DNA of 36,257 bases, from the IMG/VR virus record IMGVR_UViG_3300013427_000006, positions 1-36,257 of that record; one strand, 5' to 3'. A program made the position numbers and the translations under genes. Below are positions 8,226-16,529 of the stretch, piece by piece (within the stretch, counting starts at the first letter, position 1; every line of letters starts with the position of its first letter). The notes under the pieces are model-generated. The model saw only the letters and a list, made by a program, of their open reading frames with translations, was not told the DNA's origin and did no database searches. Source of the stretch: a virus.

Positions 8226-8675
8226 ATGGCTCAACACATTGCCCGCGTGAGCGCGGTTGCTGCGGCGTCGGCTGCGGCCAAGACGGTTCTGCAGGTCGTG
8301 GCCGGCACGGTGCGCCCACTCATCAAGGCCTGGGAGGTGTCCTTCGACGGCGCGGACTCAACCAAGACCCCGGTGCTGGTGGAGCTGATCCGGCAGACCA
8401 CCGCTGGCACGTCCTCAGCGCTGACGTTGGTCAAGCACGACGAGGCGTCTGAGGCTGCGATTGCCACGGCGTTGCAGACGTTCACCGCTGAGCCGACCGC
8501 TGGCGACATCCTCGCATCCGTCTACCTGTCCCCTGCGGGTGGGATCTACTCCTACCAGTTCCCCCTCGGTGACGAGCCCCCGGTGGCTGCGTCGGGTCGG
8601 ATCGGCATCCGGGTCACCACTGTGGTGGGGTCGGGCATGCCGAACGTCGCAGCGTGGCTCAAGTTCTTGGAGTAA
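8226..8675 (+). CDS. Phage structural protein of unknown function
   Basis: A 149-residue protein with a strong ribosome binding site (GGAGGT, 8215-8220, five bases before ATG). The central part (IKAWEVSFDGADSTKTPVL near residues 34-52, then ELIRQTTAGT) belongs to a family I recognise from phage and prophage tail regions that has no assigned function. It is beta-rich, without Cys or membrane segments. It sits among minor tail genes and probably contributes to the tail tip or fibre. The gene ends 4 bases before the next start. Confidence 0.65.
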   Translation: MAQHIARVSAVAAASAAAKTVLQVVAGTVRPLIKAWEVSFDGADSTKTPVLVELIRQTTAGTSSALTLVKHDEASEAAIATALQTFTAEPTAGDILASVYLSPAGGIYSYQFPLGDEPPVAASGRIGIRVTTVVGSGMPNVAAWLKFLE

Positions 8676-8679
8676 CCAC

Positions 8680-9459
8680 ATGGCTGTTGCTTTTGTTAGA
8701 AACCACACTTCGGGTGTAACCCAAACAGGTGGAACGACGATTGCGGCCACCATCGCCACCGCCGACGTGGCGATTGGAAACGTGCTGGTCGCATGGATGG
8801 CCTTCGACAACGCCACCACTACTACCCCCACGGTCAGCGGCCTGAGCAAACCGGGCGGCGAAACTAACTCGTGGGCACGGATCGGCGCAGTTGACTCCGC
8901 GAATGCGGGCAGTGCCACCGGTGTGCGCGGCGAGATGTGGGCCATCAAGACGACCGTTGCGTGGGCGGTTGCAACCGCTGTCACGGCGACTCTTTCGCAA
9001 TCCCGGGCATCCAAGGCTATCTTGCTGTCGGAGTTCTCCGGTGTTGACGTCACGCTGCGTGGCACCGTTGGCGCTGGAAACACCACGAACACCACGACCT
9101 CCCCGCCTACCGCCTCAACTTCGGGCACGGCTCTGGTCGCGGGCGACCTGGTGCTTGGTGGGGCGGCGCTTGACTTTGGCAGTTCTGCAACCGTTACCGC
9201 CGACGCCGACACGTCCAACGGTTCATGGGCGGGCGCGGCAGTCGCGTCCACCGGCAACAACTCCAGCAGTTCAGTCACGGCCACCGTGCAGCACAAGATC
9301 GTCACCGCTACGGGCGTGCAGACATTCAACCCCACGTTCAGTGCTTCGTCTGACGCAGGCGTAGTTGTTGCCGCCCTTGTGGCCCAAGTTGTTCCGGTGC
9401 CCCCGCGTCGTGCCACCATCGTCGCCTCACAGGCGGCCCAACGCGCCTCAAGGTGGTAA
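8680..9459 (+). CDS. Ser/Thr/Ala-rich minor tail protein
   Basis: A 259-residue protein starting at ATG 8680; the upstream in-frame codons overlap the previous gene and are not used. Composition is dominated by Ala, Thr, Ser, Val and Gly, with alternating strand patterns throughout, as in secreted or virion beta-sandwich domains. The C-terminus switches to a basic, Pro/Arg segment (VPPRRATIV) that resembles the basic N-terminus of the next protein. Base composition is visibly less GC-rich than in neighbouring genes (for example the opening GCTGTTGCTTTTGTTAGA), a possible sign of recent acquisition. Likely a fibre or receptor-contact protein; the specific role is unknown. Confidence 0.65.
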   Translation: MAVAFVRNHTSGVTQTGGTTIAATIATADVAIGNVLVAWMAFDNATTTTPTVSGLSKPGGETNSWARIGAVDSANAGSATGVRGEMWAIKTTVAWAVATAVTATLSQSRASKAILLSEFSGVDVTLRGTVGAGNTTNTTTSPPTASTSGTALVAGDLVLGGAALDFGSSATVTADADTSNGSWAGAAVASTGNNSSSSVTATVQHKIVTATGVQTFNPTFSASSDAGVVVAALVAQVVPVPPRRATIVASQAAQRASRW

Positions 9460-9462
9460 CCA

Positions 9463-12400
9463 ATGGCCGGACGTAGGGCAGGCAGAGGGTTCCTCCTCAA
9501 ACCGGGCCGTCCGCTCTACCGCAAGACCCTTGCCCGCACTCTGAGGTTGTTGCTGCGCACCAACCTGATCACGAACCCGTCCGCCACCGCCAGTACGTCC
9601 GGGTACGGCATCAGCGCGGGGGTCGGCGGTGTTGCCGCGATCACTCGCCCGCTGACAGGCGGTCGCAACAATGGGCCGTACGCTCGCGCAACGTGGTCGA
9701 CAGCGCAGACCGGCACTCCCGGCAACGCCGGGTTCTTCATCACCCCGCGGCCTTCAGCCTCACCGGGGGAGTATGTGTCGGGTCGGGTGTGGGTGCGGTC
9801 CTCGATCACCCAGCGGATCACCTTGTACCTCCAGTATCTGAGCGCCACCTTTGTCGACTTGCTGTCGACGAACTCTGCTCCTGTCGTCCTGGTCGCGGAT
9901 ACCTGGACTGAGCTCACGCTGCCTCAAGCGTCCGCCGCACCAGCAGGCACTACTCAGATACAGACGCTGTTCTACGCCATCAACGGGACCGGCGCTCAGC
10001 TGTGGCCGATCGGGGCGACGCTCGACTTCGACGAGGTGATGGTCACCAAGGGTCTCCCGTTCGCCCTCGGCCCTTACTTTGACGGGTCGAGCTCAGCGTC
10101 AGCAGACGCGACCTACGCATGGACCGGCACGGCGGATGCCTCGACGTCGACGGAGTCGGGTTCGGTTCTTGCCATCCCTGCAGCGACTGCCACTGCGAGC
10201 GCGCCACCACCCAAGATCCCGCTGCTACTCGCCGCACCCGCAGCCCACGCCACTGTCTCGGCCCCGGTGCCGTTCCTGTCGATGGCGCTCGTCGGGTGGA
10301 CCGCCGACCAGTCGCAACGCACCCTCCTCGACATTGTGTCCACCACCGGGGAGCTGGACTACACCCCGCCGCTAATGCTCCCACCCGCCGGGATGGTCGA
10401 GCGGCCCATCGTGCGGGACAGCATCATCCTGGACCCGGCCGACGTGGTCATCGACGCGAACGGTCGGGCCCGCGCCCCAGCCGGGTCCTACACCGTGGTG
10501 GGCGGCACCGTGGGCGTGCCGCACCTGCTCATCGGCGGCCGGGACGTCACGTACTACCGGGGGGTGCCCGCCGGGCTCGGGCGGGACCGTCAGGAGGGCC
10601 CGTTCGGGGACTGCACCCTCTCGCTGGACCTGCCGTGGCTGACCCCGTTCGACAACCCCGGGGCCGGTGCCCTGGCCTGGCTGAAGGCCGGCGCCCCGGT
10701 GGAGATCATCCTCAAGAACGGGGCGGTCACCAAACACGTCTGGGCTGGTCACCTGGTCTCCGACGACGGCGGCAACGACGAGCACGCCGCCCGGACCACC
10801 TGGGCGGCCTCCGGTGCCCTGTGGCAGGCCTCCACGTTCGGTCACCGGGTGCCCACGATCATGGACCCCACTGACATCGGCACCGTGATCGCCCGTTCCC
10901 TGAACGGGGTCGTCGCCCGGCGTTACCCGAGCCTGAGAGCCCCCGCGACCGGGATCAACACGATGGCCCGCGGCAGTAGTGACGACTCTGAGATGGCCTA
11001 CGTCCAGTCGCTCCTGGCCACCGCCTGGACAAGCTCGACCCAGTGGACGGTCGCCAAACGGGTCAACACCGCCCGCACGTACGACATCAAGCTCAAGGAC
11101 GTGGCCACGGTTCACCACACGGTCACCGTGGGCGCCCCCGGCGTGGACGTGACCCTCTCACGGGACCTCACGTCGACCGCCAACGCCCTGTTCGGCCGCG
11201 GCATCGCCCCGTCGGGGTTCGCGTGGGCGGGTTGGTGCTACCCGAACTTCATGGCCGACGACGCGCCCGCCTACCCGTACGCCTCCGGGGCGACCGTGAT
11301 GAGTATCGGGGACAGTGACGGCGGGACGCTGACCGGTGACGGCGTTTCGGCCTGGCAGCGGCGGGTCAACGAGTTGAACCTGACCGGGAACGTCGGCGTG
11401 GACGGGGTGTACAACTCCGGCGACGCGGCCGTGTGCCGGGGCATCCAACACGCTTACGGGCTCCTCGTGGACGGTATCGTCGGCCCGCAGACGTGGGATG
11501 CGACGTTCGCTGTCGGCTCCTCCGGCGGGGACCTGACGGGGGCATACCGGCGGCCCCTGGCCATCGACCCGGCCACCGAGCCGAACCTGTACACCCCGAC
11601 GGGGGCTATCGCCGGGCCCAACCCTGCGTATGCGGGTGCGATGCGCTGGGAGCGTGACACCGACTACGGGCCCGGTGTCACCAAAGCTGAGGCCACCGCG
11701 TCGGCAGTCTTGGAGCTGGCCCGGGACAAGGACCCCGCCCTGACCGGCACCATCACCCTCACCACTGACCCCCGCGAGGGCTCCAGGTTCTACGCGACCC
11801 CCGGCCAGAACATCCAGGCCCTGGGTTACAACGGGACCAACCCGGTCCTGCACGTCGCCGCCGTCGACCGCGACTGGGCGGCCCTAACCGTCACCCTGGC
11901 CGTGGATGAGCACGCTAGGGACGCCATCACATGGGCCGCCATCCGGGGCCGGGACAAGGAGGCGATGCTCGACCCCGCCCGCCGGCCCGGGCGCACCAAC
12001 CGGCGGTCCCGTCAGGACCAGGACCAGATCGTCCCCTTCGACGGCGAGAGTGATGGGGGAATCATCCCCCGGCACGCCATCTACGGCGGCCTGTGGACGG
12101 TCATCCACATCCCCCTGTCCGAGGCCGGTCAGGTCGCGAAGCTCGACGTGCGGTCCCAGTCGCCGGCGGCGCCGTTCTGCATGGCGTTCTTCGCCGGACC
12201 GGTCACCCCAGCCCACCTTGTCCGGCTCGTCGGCGACCCGCTGTCGGGCACCAACCCGTTCGGGCGCACCGAGGCCGCAGCTGACGCGTTGGACGACCTC
12301 GGGCTGATCGAGGCGCTCGGTGGGCCAGGGTCGGCTGCCGGGTACTGGCCGGGCCAGGAAGGCTCAGGAAGCCTGACCGGGCGGTTGAAGGACACCGGTG

Positions 12401-12504
12401 GTTTCACCTACAACAGTGTCAAGGGTGGCTGGGTGTGGGTCGCTGAGTGGTCCCCGACGTCGACGTTCATCAGTGGTCGGATCTACCCGGCACCGATCCA
12501 GTGA
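9463..12504 (+). CDS. Large tail hub/baseplate protein with inserted peptidoglycan-binding domain
   Basis: A 1013-residue protein. After a basic N-terminus, residues about 35-210 (from LRTNLITNPS) look like a carbohydrate-binding-type beta-sandwich. Residues about 310-600 and 700-840 have the layout of a tail hub or tail-associated protein (GPFGDCTLSLDLPWL, WKAG-type strands, IMDPTDIGTVIARSL). An inserted segment at about 625-690 (AWQRRVNELN, GVDGVYNSGD, LLVDGIVGPQTWDATF) is a PG_binding_1-like repeat. The protein therefore probably contacts cell-wall glycan and peptidoglycan during adsorption or penetration. No lytic catalytic motif is seen. It overlaps the next gene by 4 bases (GTGA). Confidence 0.75.
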   Translation: MAGRRAGRGFLLKPGRPLYRKTLARTLRLLLRTNLITNPSATASTSGYGISAGVGGVAAITRPLTGGRNNGPYARATWSTAQTGTPGNAGFFITPRPSASPGEYVSGRVWVRSSITQRITLYLQYLSATFVDLLSTNSAPVVLVADTWTELTLPQASAAPAGTTQIQTLFYAINGTGAQLWPIGATLDFDEVMVTKGLPFALGPYFDGSSSASADATYAWTGTADASTSTESGSVLAIPAATATASAPPPKIPLLLAAPAAHATVSAPVPFLSMALVGWTADQSQRTLLDIVSTTGELDYTPPLMLPPAGMVERPIVRDSIILDPADVVIDANGRARAPAGSYTVVGGTVGVPHLLIGGRDVTYYRGVPAGLGRDRQEGPFGDCTLSLDLPWLTPFDNPGAGALAWLKAGAPVEIILKNGAVTKHVWAGHLVSDDGGNDEHAARTTWAASGALWQASTFGHRVPTIMDPTDIGTVIARSLNGVVARRYPSLRAPATGINTMARGSSDDSEMAYVQSLLATAWTSSTQWTVAKRVNTARTYDIKLKDVATVHHTVTVGAPGVDVTLSRDLTSTANALFGRGIAPSGFAWAGWCYPNFMADDAPAYPYASGATVMSIGDSDGGTLTGDGVSAWQRRVNELNLTGNVGVDGVYNSGDAAVCRGIQHAYGLLVDGIVGPQTWDATFAVGSSGGDLTGAYRRPLAIDPATEPNLYTPTGAIAGPNPAYAGAMRWERDTDYGPGVTKAEATASAVLELARDKDPALTGTITLTTDPREGSRFYATPGQNIQALGYNGTNPVLHVAAVDRDWAALTVTLAVDEHARDAITWAAIRGRDKEAMLDPARRPGRTNRRSRQDQDQIVPFDGESDGGIIPRHAIYGGLWTVIHIPLSEAGQVAKLDVRSQSPAAPFCMAFFAGPVTPAHLVRLVGDPLSGTNPFGRTEAAADALDDLGLIEALGGPGSAAGYWPGQEGSGSLTGRLKDTGGFTYNSVKGGWVWVAEWSPTSTFISGRIYPAPIQ

Positions 12505-13535
12505 CCTGGTCGGAGTGGATCCAGGCACCGGACTACCTGACCGCACCGGACGCCCTGAACGCCCCCTATTACGGTGTCATGGACTCCGACGCCACTGACT
12601 ACGCTCACTCGGGTGGCCCGGTCAACACCGCGACCGTCGTCGCAGGGTTGCAGACAATAGCGGCAACCGGCGCCAGCCCCTTCGATCCGGGCGGCAACAC
12701 GAACATCCGAGCTAGCGTCATTGGGACCACGGAGCAGAACCCCGAAGACTTCGGCGGCTATCACCATGACTGCGAGGTCGCGTTCGCGCAGACCGTCGCC
12801 AACCTGACCATCCCCACCGCCACCATCCTCGCAGCGCGAGACGCCTACCCTCCGACGCTGTCCGCGCTCACCGAAGGTGTCGACTTCACGCTCATCCCCG
12901 ACACCAGCGACTTTGTGGAGTACGAGCCGACCTCGAGCACCCTGATCGGGTGGCAGGACTGGGTTGTGCCGCTGCGCTGCGTCGAGACTTTCAACGGCAT
13001 GGTCGTCCCGCAGGCCGCGCCCGTCCGTGTCGCCTACGCCGACCCACCCATCACAGACTGGGCATTCGGGGGCATCCCGCCCTGGCAGACCTACGGTGCA
13101 GGCACTGAGCTCGCCACCCTCACCACGGCCCTCGGCGCCCCCGGTGACTACGTCACGACCGGCGTGGACTGGGGTGTGGTCAGCCGGGACACCACTGCCA
13201 ATGTCACGATCCCCCTGTCCGTGATGGGTGTTGCTGCGGCGGTCTCCCTGTTCATGCAAGCCACCCACCTCGGTGGCGGGGCTGTGCCGGGTGTGGTCGA
13301 TGTTGGTGGCGGACCTGCGGGCGGGATATGGGGCGTCGAGTCCAACCTCGACCACACCGTTCCCATGCAGTACGCCTACCGGATGCCCCGGTTCCGGTAC
13401 TGGAAGATCACCCCGGCACCGTCAGCGATCCCGCTGCGTCAGGTCCAACGCGACGACGGCCTCGGCCGCTCCGTGGTCCGCGCCCGAGGTACTCACTCCG
13501 TGCAGAAGTCCATCCGCCAACGCGGCTACCGGTGA
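12501..13535 (+). CDS. Minor tail protein, possible receptor-binding or baseplate component
   Basis: A 344-residue protein. The GTG at 12501 overlaps the preceding stop as GTGA, the usual junction in this genome; an in-frame ATG at 12447 would overlap the hub gene by 58 bases. The sequence is rich in aromatic residues, Pro and Asp and is beta-structured, with a repeated HDCEVAFAQTV / VTIPLSV strand style and a basic C-terminus (VRARGTHSVQKSIRQRGYR). I do not recognise a family with confidence. As the last gene of the tail operon before a regulated gap and the lysis genes, it is a good candidate for a host-recognition protein. Confidence 0.65.
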   Translation: MTWSEWIQAPDYLTAPDALNAPYYGVMDSDATDYAHSGGPVNTATVVAGLQTIAATGASPFDPGGNTNIRASVIGTTEQNPEDFGGYHHDCEVAFAQTVANLTIPTATILAARDAYPPTLSALTEGVDFTLIPDTSDFVEYEPTSSTLIGWQDWVVPLRCVETFNGMVVPQAAPVRVAYADPPITDWAFGGIPPWQTYGAGTELATLTTALGAPGDYVTTGVDWGVVSRDTTANVTIPLSVMGVAAAVSLFMQATHLGGGAVPGVVDVGGGPAGGIWGVESNLDHTVPMQYAYRMPRFRYWKITPAPSAIPLRQVQRDDGLGRSVVRARGTHSVQKSIRQRGYR

Positions 13536-13620
13536 ACGGCGCCGCCCCAGCCTGAGCGTCCGGCACCTTCCCACGGCGGGTCAGGCGCGCGCCAAGGCAA
13601 CCCCCGCCCTACTCTGGTCG

Positions 13621-13648
13621 TGTGGCGTACCCGATGCCACACGAGACA
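13621..13648 (+). promoter_or_regulatory. Copy 2 of the shared 28-base dyad motif, ahead of the lysis region
   Basis: It lies in the gap between the last tail gene and the membrane-protein gene. It starts TGTGGCGT and ends CGAGACA. It also carries its own perfect inverted repeat, CGTGTGGC (13619-13626) and GCCACACG (13636-13643), with a 9-base spacer, the same spacer length as the inner dyad of copy 1. Identity is 20 of 28 to the copy at 614 and 18 of 28 to that at 36144. Placement ahead of a new functional module supports a regulatory role, which is inferred. Confidence 0.5.
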
Positions 13649-13669
13649 CCCACGGGCAGGAGAGCGACG

Positions 13670-13744
13670 TTGTCCCCCTCACAGACGCCACCCACCGACC
13701 TCTCACACGGGCCCCTCAATACCCCTGGAAGGTGCCGCCAATGA
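13670..13744 (+). CDS. Possible 24-codon leader peptide
   Basis: A TTG start at 13670 lies 6 bases after AGGAGA (13658-13663). The reading frame ends at TGA 13742-13744, overlapping the ATG of the membrane-protein gene as ATGA, the junction used throughout this genome. The peptide is Pro/Thr/Ser-rich with no recognisable domain. It could couple translation of the downstream gene or be a chance ORF; the downstream gene also has its own GGAAGG site. Only 22 bases separate it from the 28-base dyad motif. Confidence 0.3.
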   Translation: MSPSQTPPTDLSHGPLNTPGRCRQ

Positions 13745-14487
13745 CCGACGCTCCGATATGCCCGTTCGTCAATAGGGGCGGTCACTCCCCACTTGACCCG
13801 AGCGCCAACGTCGCCGACCTTGTCGAGGGGGCGACAAAACGGCTCGACGACCTGCGAGACGTAGAGCACAAGGCCAACCAGCGGGCACACAAGTCCGCGC
13901 GGCATGAGGTCAATACTCAGGCGAAGACGCTCCGGCGCGAGATGAAACTACGCGCCCGGTACGAGGCGAAGCTGAGCCTGGCCGAGTCCCAACGCCTCGA
14001 CTCCATCCGCAACGTCGACGTCGCCGCCTCTGCTGCGGACAGGTTGGTGCAGGAGACAAGGGCGACCACACTGGCCACCGCACAGAACGCCTCAGCCGAG
14101 GCGCTGCGTGGGCAGGTTGCCACGACCGCTGCCGCGCAGACCATCGCCTTGGACAACAAGATCGCCCCGGTCCAGAAGGACGTCTCCGACCTGCGCGAGA
14201 CACAGTTCAAACAGCAGGGTGAGCGGGCTCAGGCCATCGAGTCCAGGGTGGACAGCCGAGACGCCGCCGCAGAGATGAAACCGATCATCGACGCCTTGGA
14301 GAAGCTGACGTTGGCTCAGGCCCTGGCTGCCGGAGGCAAGGCCCAGAACGTGGAGTCCCGCGCCCGGTCGGGCAACGTCGGCCTCTGGGTCGGTGTGGGT
14401 GTCGCCGCCATCAGCGCCGTCGTCGCGTTCTCATCGATGCTGCTCGCTGCCGCCGCGATCATCGTGACCGTCCTGCTGACCAAGTAG
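13741..14487 (+). CDS. Coiled-coil protein with C-terminal membrane anchor
   Basis: A 248-residue protein starting at ATG 13741, with GGAAGG at 13727-13732. Residues about 25-190 are an almost continuous charged helix (Lys/Arg/Glu/Ala, few Pro or Gly), predicted as coiled coil. Residues about 210-247 form one long or two short hydrophobic helices (VGLWVGVGVAA through IIVTVLLTK). The soluble part would be on one side of the membrane and tail-anchored. Its place immediately before the endolysin suggests a lysis accessory (holin-like or envelope-spanning) role, but tail-anchored virion proteins also occur here. No signal peptide is seen. Confidence 0.65.
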   Translation: MTDAPICPFVNRGGHSPLDPSANVADLVEGATKRLDDLRDVEHKANQRAHKSARHEVNTQAKTLRREMKLRARYEAKLSLAESQRLDSIRNVDVAASAADRLVQETRATTLATAQNASAEALRGQVATTAAAQTIALDNKIAPVQKDVSDLRETQFKQQGERAQAIESRVDSRDAAAEMKPIIDALEKLTLAQALAAGGKAQNVESRARSGNVGLWVGVGVAAISAVVAFSSMLLAAAAIIVTVLLTK

Positions 14488-14539
14488 CCCCCACAAGCTC
14501 CTTTTCAACCCCGCGAACACCCACTCAGGAGGTAAGCCA

Positions 14540-15367
14540 ATGTCCGAGATCCTCAGCCCCAACAAGTACACCGGCAGACGGGCCGCCATCCGCCTGGTCG
14601 TCCTGCACACCATGGAGGTCGACGAGCTCGGCTCCGCAGCCGAAGCCGTCGGCCGTGCCTTCGCCAACCCCGCCCGCCAAGCCTCCGCGCACGTCGGCGT
14701 CGACACCGACTCCGAATGCCGCTACGTCGACGACCAGGACACAGCATGGGCCACCCCCGGCGCCAACTCCGACGGCCTCCAGCTCGAGATGGCCGGACGC
14801 GCCGGGCAGACGGTCGGCAACTGGGCCGACGTCACCTCCCACGCCATCCTCGAGCGCGCCGCACAACGCACCGCGACCTGGTGCCGCACCTACGGGATCC
14901 CTGTCCGCCGCCTCACCGACGCCGAGCTGGCCGCCGGCGCTCGCGGCATCATCGACCACCACGCCGCCACCAGGGTGTACGGCGGGACGCACTGGGACGT
15001 CGGCGAGCACTTCCCCTGGGCGTGGTTCCTGGCCCGCGTCCAGTACCTGGTCGGTGGCGCAGTCCACCCACCCCAGACCAAACCGTCTGTGCCGCCGGCT
15101 ACCCGGATCCGCCTGGTCGTCGACGGCGTCTTCGGGCCACGATCTCGGGCCCGCCTCCAGCAGTGGGCCGGCGTGCGCATTGACTCCAACCCGCTGACCA
15201 AGGCGGACTGGGTCGCAGTGCAGAGGAAGTTCGGCGGTCTCAAGCTCGATGGCGACCCCGGCAGGAAGACGTGGACCCGGATACAGCGGGTCACCGGGGC
15301 GCACGTGGACAGCTGGCCCGGACCGGACACGTACCGGCACCTGCAGGCATACCTCAACTCGCACTAG
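14540..15367 (+). CDS. Endolysin: N-acetylmuramoyl-L-alanine amidase with peptidoglycan-binding C-terminus
   Basis: A 275-residue protein behind a strong AGGAGGT (14527-14533). Residues about 15-170 form an Amidase_2-type zinc amidase: His-23 in LVVLHTME, His-140/141 in IIDHHAA and Asp-153 in THWDVG fit the metal and catalytic positions. The enzyme cleaves the bond between muramic acid and the stem peptide. Residues about 190-270 contain a PG-binding-type repeat (VVDGVFGPRSRARLQQW, then LDGDPGRKTWTRIQ) as in many actinophage lysins. No signal peptide is present, so release depends on the adjacent holin, whose gene starts 9 bases downstream. No separate mycolyl-arabinogalactan esterase (LysB) is seen, so the host may lack a mycolic acid layer. 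Confidence 0.92.
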   Translation: MSEILSPNKYTGRRAAIRLVVLHTMEVDELGSAAEAVGRAFANPARQASAHVGVDTDSECRYVDDQDTAWATPGANSDGLQLEMAGRAGQTVGNWADVTSHAILERAAQRTATWCRTYGIPVRRLTDAELAAGARGIIDHHAATRVYGGTHWDVGEHFPWAWFLARVQYLVGGAVHPPQTKPSVPPATRIRLVVDGVFGPRSRARLQQWAGVRIDSNPLTKADWVAVQRKFGGLKLDGDPGRKTWTRIQRVTGAHVDSWPGPDTYRHLQAYLNSH

Positions 15368-15375
15368 GAGACATC

Positions 15376-15603
15376 GTGTTCAACTTCGTAGCCAGCTACT
15401 TCACTCCGGTCCGGCGCAAGTGGGCCAAGGACGTGTCTGAGAGGGTCGCCTGGACGGCAGCGGAGGTCGTCCTGTCCTATGTCGTCGTGTCCAGCATCGG
15501 CCTGCCCCAGTGGGCCGTGATGCCGGCCACCGCAGGAGTCGCGTGGCTAAAGGGTGTCGTCGCCCGACATGTTGGCGATCCGACCTCGGCCGCAATCGGC
15601 TAG
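15376..15603 (+). CDS. Holin, r1t-like
   Basis: A 75-residue protein. The GTG at 15376 is preceded by AGGAG at 15366-15370, which overlaps the endolysin stop codon. Two hydrophobic helices (about residues 24-43 and 45-62) are separated by a short turn, and the C-terminus VVARHVGDPTSAAIG strongly resembles r1t-family holins of actinophages. Holins accumulate in the inner membrane and open lesions at a set time, releasing the endolysin. The pairing lysin-holin is standard. Confidence 0.85.
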   Translation: MFNFVASYFTPVRRKWAKDVSERVAWTAAEVVLSYVVVSSIGLPQWAVMPATAGVAWLKGVVARHVGDPTSAAIG

Positions 15604-15605
15604 CC

Positions 15606-15728
15606 ATGCCTGACGAGGCACCTCCGCACCACAAACCACCCGGTCCGCACCAGTGCCCCTGGTGCGCCAACGGCCTCCCGCACCCGCCCCCCATCCGCGT
15701 CCACGTCCCACCGCAGCCCGAGCACTGA
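15606..15728 (+). CDS. Small Pro/His-rich CxxC protein
   Basis: A 40-residue ORF beginning 2 bases after the holin stop, so probably translated by coupling; no separate ribosome binding site is evident. It is very rich in Pro and His with a single CPWC pair and could bind metal. I do not recognise a family. It might be a lysis-region accessory or a chance reading frame. Confidence 0.4.
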   Translation: MPDEAPPHHKPPGPHQCPWCANGLPHPPPIRVHVPPQPEH

Positions 15729-15729
15729 C

Positions 15730-15834
15730 ATGAAACACGACGACCAATGCGAACTCGCCAGCCCGCTGTACCGAGACTTGGGAGTTTTGGCCCTGTCTGT
15801 GAAGCGCGAACCTCAACACGTTGCCTCCGGGTGA
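15730..15834 (+). CDS. Tiny ORF at the end of the lysis operon
   Basis: A 34-residue reading frame starting one base after the previous stop (TGACATG junction, the same spacing as the exonuclease-RecT junction). Codon composition shifts to lower GC toward its 3' end, next to the convergent XRE gene. No family is recognised; it may be a degraded gene end. Weak support. Confidence 0.25.
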   Translation: MKHDDQCELASPLYRDLGVLALSVKREPQHVASG

Positions 15835-15871
15835 GCGGTTGGAATCCTGGTCGTTCATGGCCGGGAGGATG

Positions 15872-16510
15872 TCAAAGTCGCAGGTGGTCCTTGAGCCGGG
15901 CGACCAGCACCTGGTCGTAGGTGTCGGCGGCCGGGTCGGCCACCGCGGCGACCACCTGCGCCCGCGGCGGCATGCCGCCTTGGCCGGCCAGCGCCCGGCG
16001 GGCCAGCATCAGGGTGACCAGGTTCTCGTCGGCCATCCCCGCGGCCCGGGCCCGGTCGGCCTGGGCTCCGGACTCGATGACCTGGGCGGCCGGCCGGGCC
16101 CCGGGAATGTCCGCCGGGGTCGGGGTCGAGCTCGCTGCGGTCGCCCGCTTGGGTCGCTCGCGTGCGGCCAGCAGGGCCCCGACCATGTTCACGATCAGCC
16201 GCCGCTCGGCGGCGTTCAGCTCGCTGGCGCGCTCGGGCAGGACGAACGGGGCCCGGACGGTCGCCTCCGACCCGTTGGCCGCCCGCAGCTTGCTGATCGG
16301 GATGCCCAGGGTCTTCGACAGTGCGGTCAGGGTGCCGGGGCGGACCCGCACGGACTGTCCGTGGGCGATCCGCGCGAGCTGGGAGTGGCTGATAGCCCCG
16401 TCGGTGCGCCGCGCCGCCTCTCGTCTCGACAGGCCTTTGCGTTCGAGGGCTGCGACGACCAGGTCCGCGACAGTCGGGGGTTCGTCAATGGGTGGCGTCG
16501 TGGGTGTGAT
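15872..16510 (-). CDS. XRE/Cro-type HTH regulator beside attP, with no canonical start codon
   Basis: The frame encodes a DNA-binding domain (ADLVVAALERKGLSRREAA, then ISHSQLARIAHGQ and LSKTLGIPISKLRAANG) followed by an Ala/Arg-rich C-terminal half. The first conventional start (GTG 16351) falls inside the HTH. Upstream the frame stays open to a TAG that overlaps a perfect AGGAGG (16521-16516). The only initiation candidates between them are ATC at 16510 (5 bases after the AGGAGG), ATT at 16489 and CTG at 16462. I give the ATC start, about 212 residues. The gene is convergent with the lysis genes and reads away from the tRNA-like attP core, so in a prophage it would lie at the end opposite the integrase, a usual site for lysogen-expressed genes. 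Confidence 0.6.
   Translation of the reverse strand: MTPTTPPIDEPPTVADLVVAALERKGLSRREAARRTDGAISHSQLARIAHGQSVRVRPGTLTALSKTLGIPISKLRAANGSEATVRAPFVLPERASELNAAERRLIVNMVGALLAARERPKRATAASSTPTPADIPGARPAAQVIESGAQADRARAAGMADENLVTLMLARRALAGQGGMPPRAQVVAAVADPAADTYDQVLVARLKDHLRL
16489..16508. repeat. 20-base direct repeat, copy 1 (left of attP)
   Basis: The 20 bases TGGGTGGCGTCGTGGGTGTG here are identical to those at 16729-16748, 240 bases away, with attP between. This copy lies in the N-terminal codons of the XRE gene. They could be integrase arm-type sites or a relic of recombination. Confidence 0.55.
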
Positions 16511-16529
16511 CGGGTCCTCCTAACTTGGG

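Noticed and set aside
8415-9500. A 361-codon minus-strand frame over the minor tail genes
   Set aside because: It has no ribosome binding site and overlaps two tail genes that both fit the operon with proper starts.
10119-10874. A 251-codon plus-strand frame inside the hub gene
   Set aside because: It is an Arg/Pro/His-rich shadow frame with no domain, wholly inside the hub gene.
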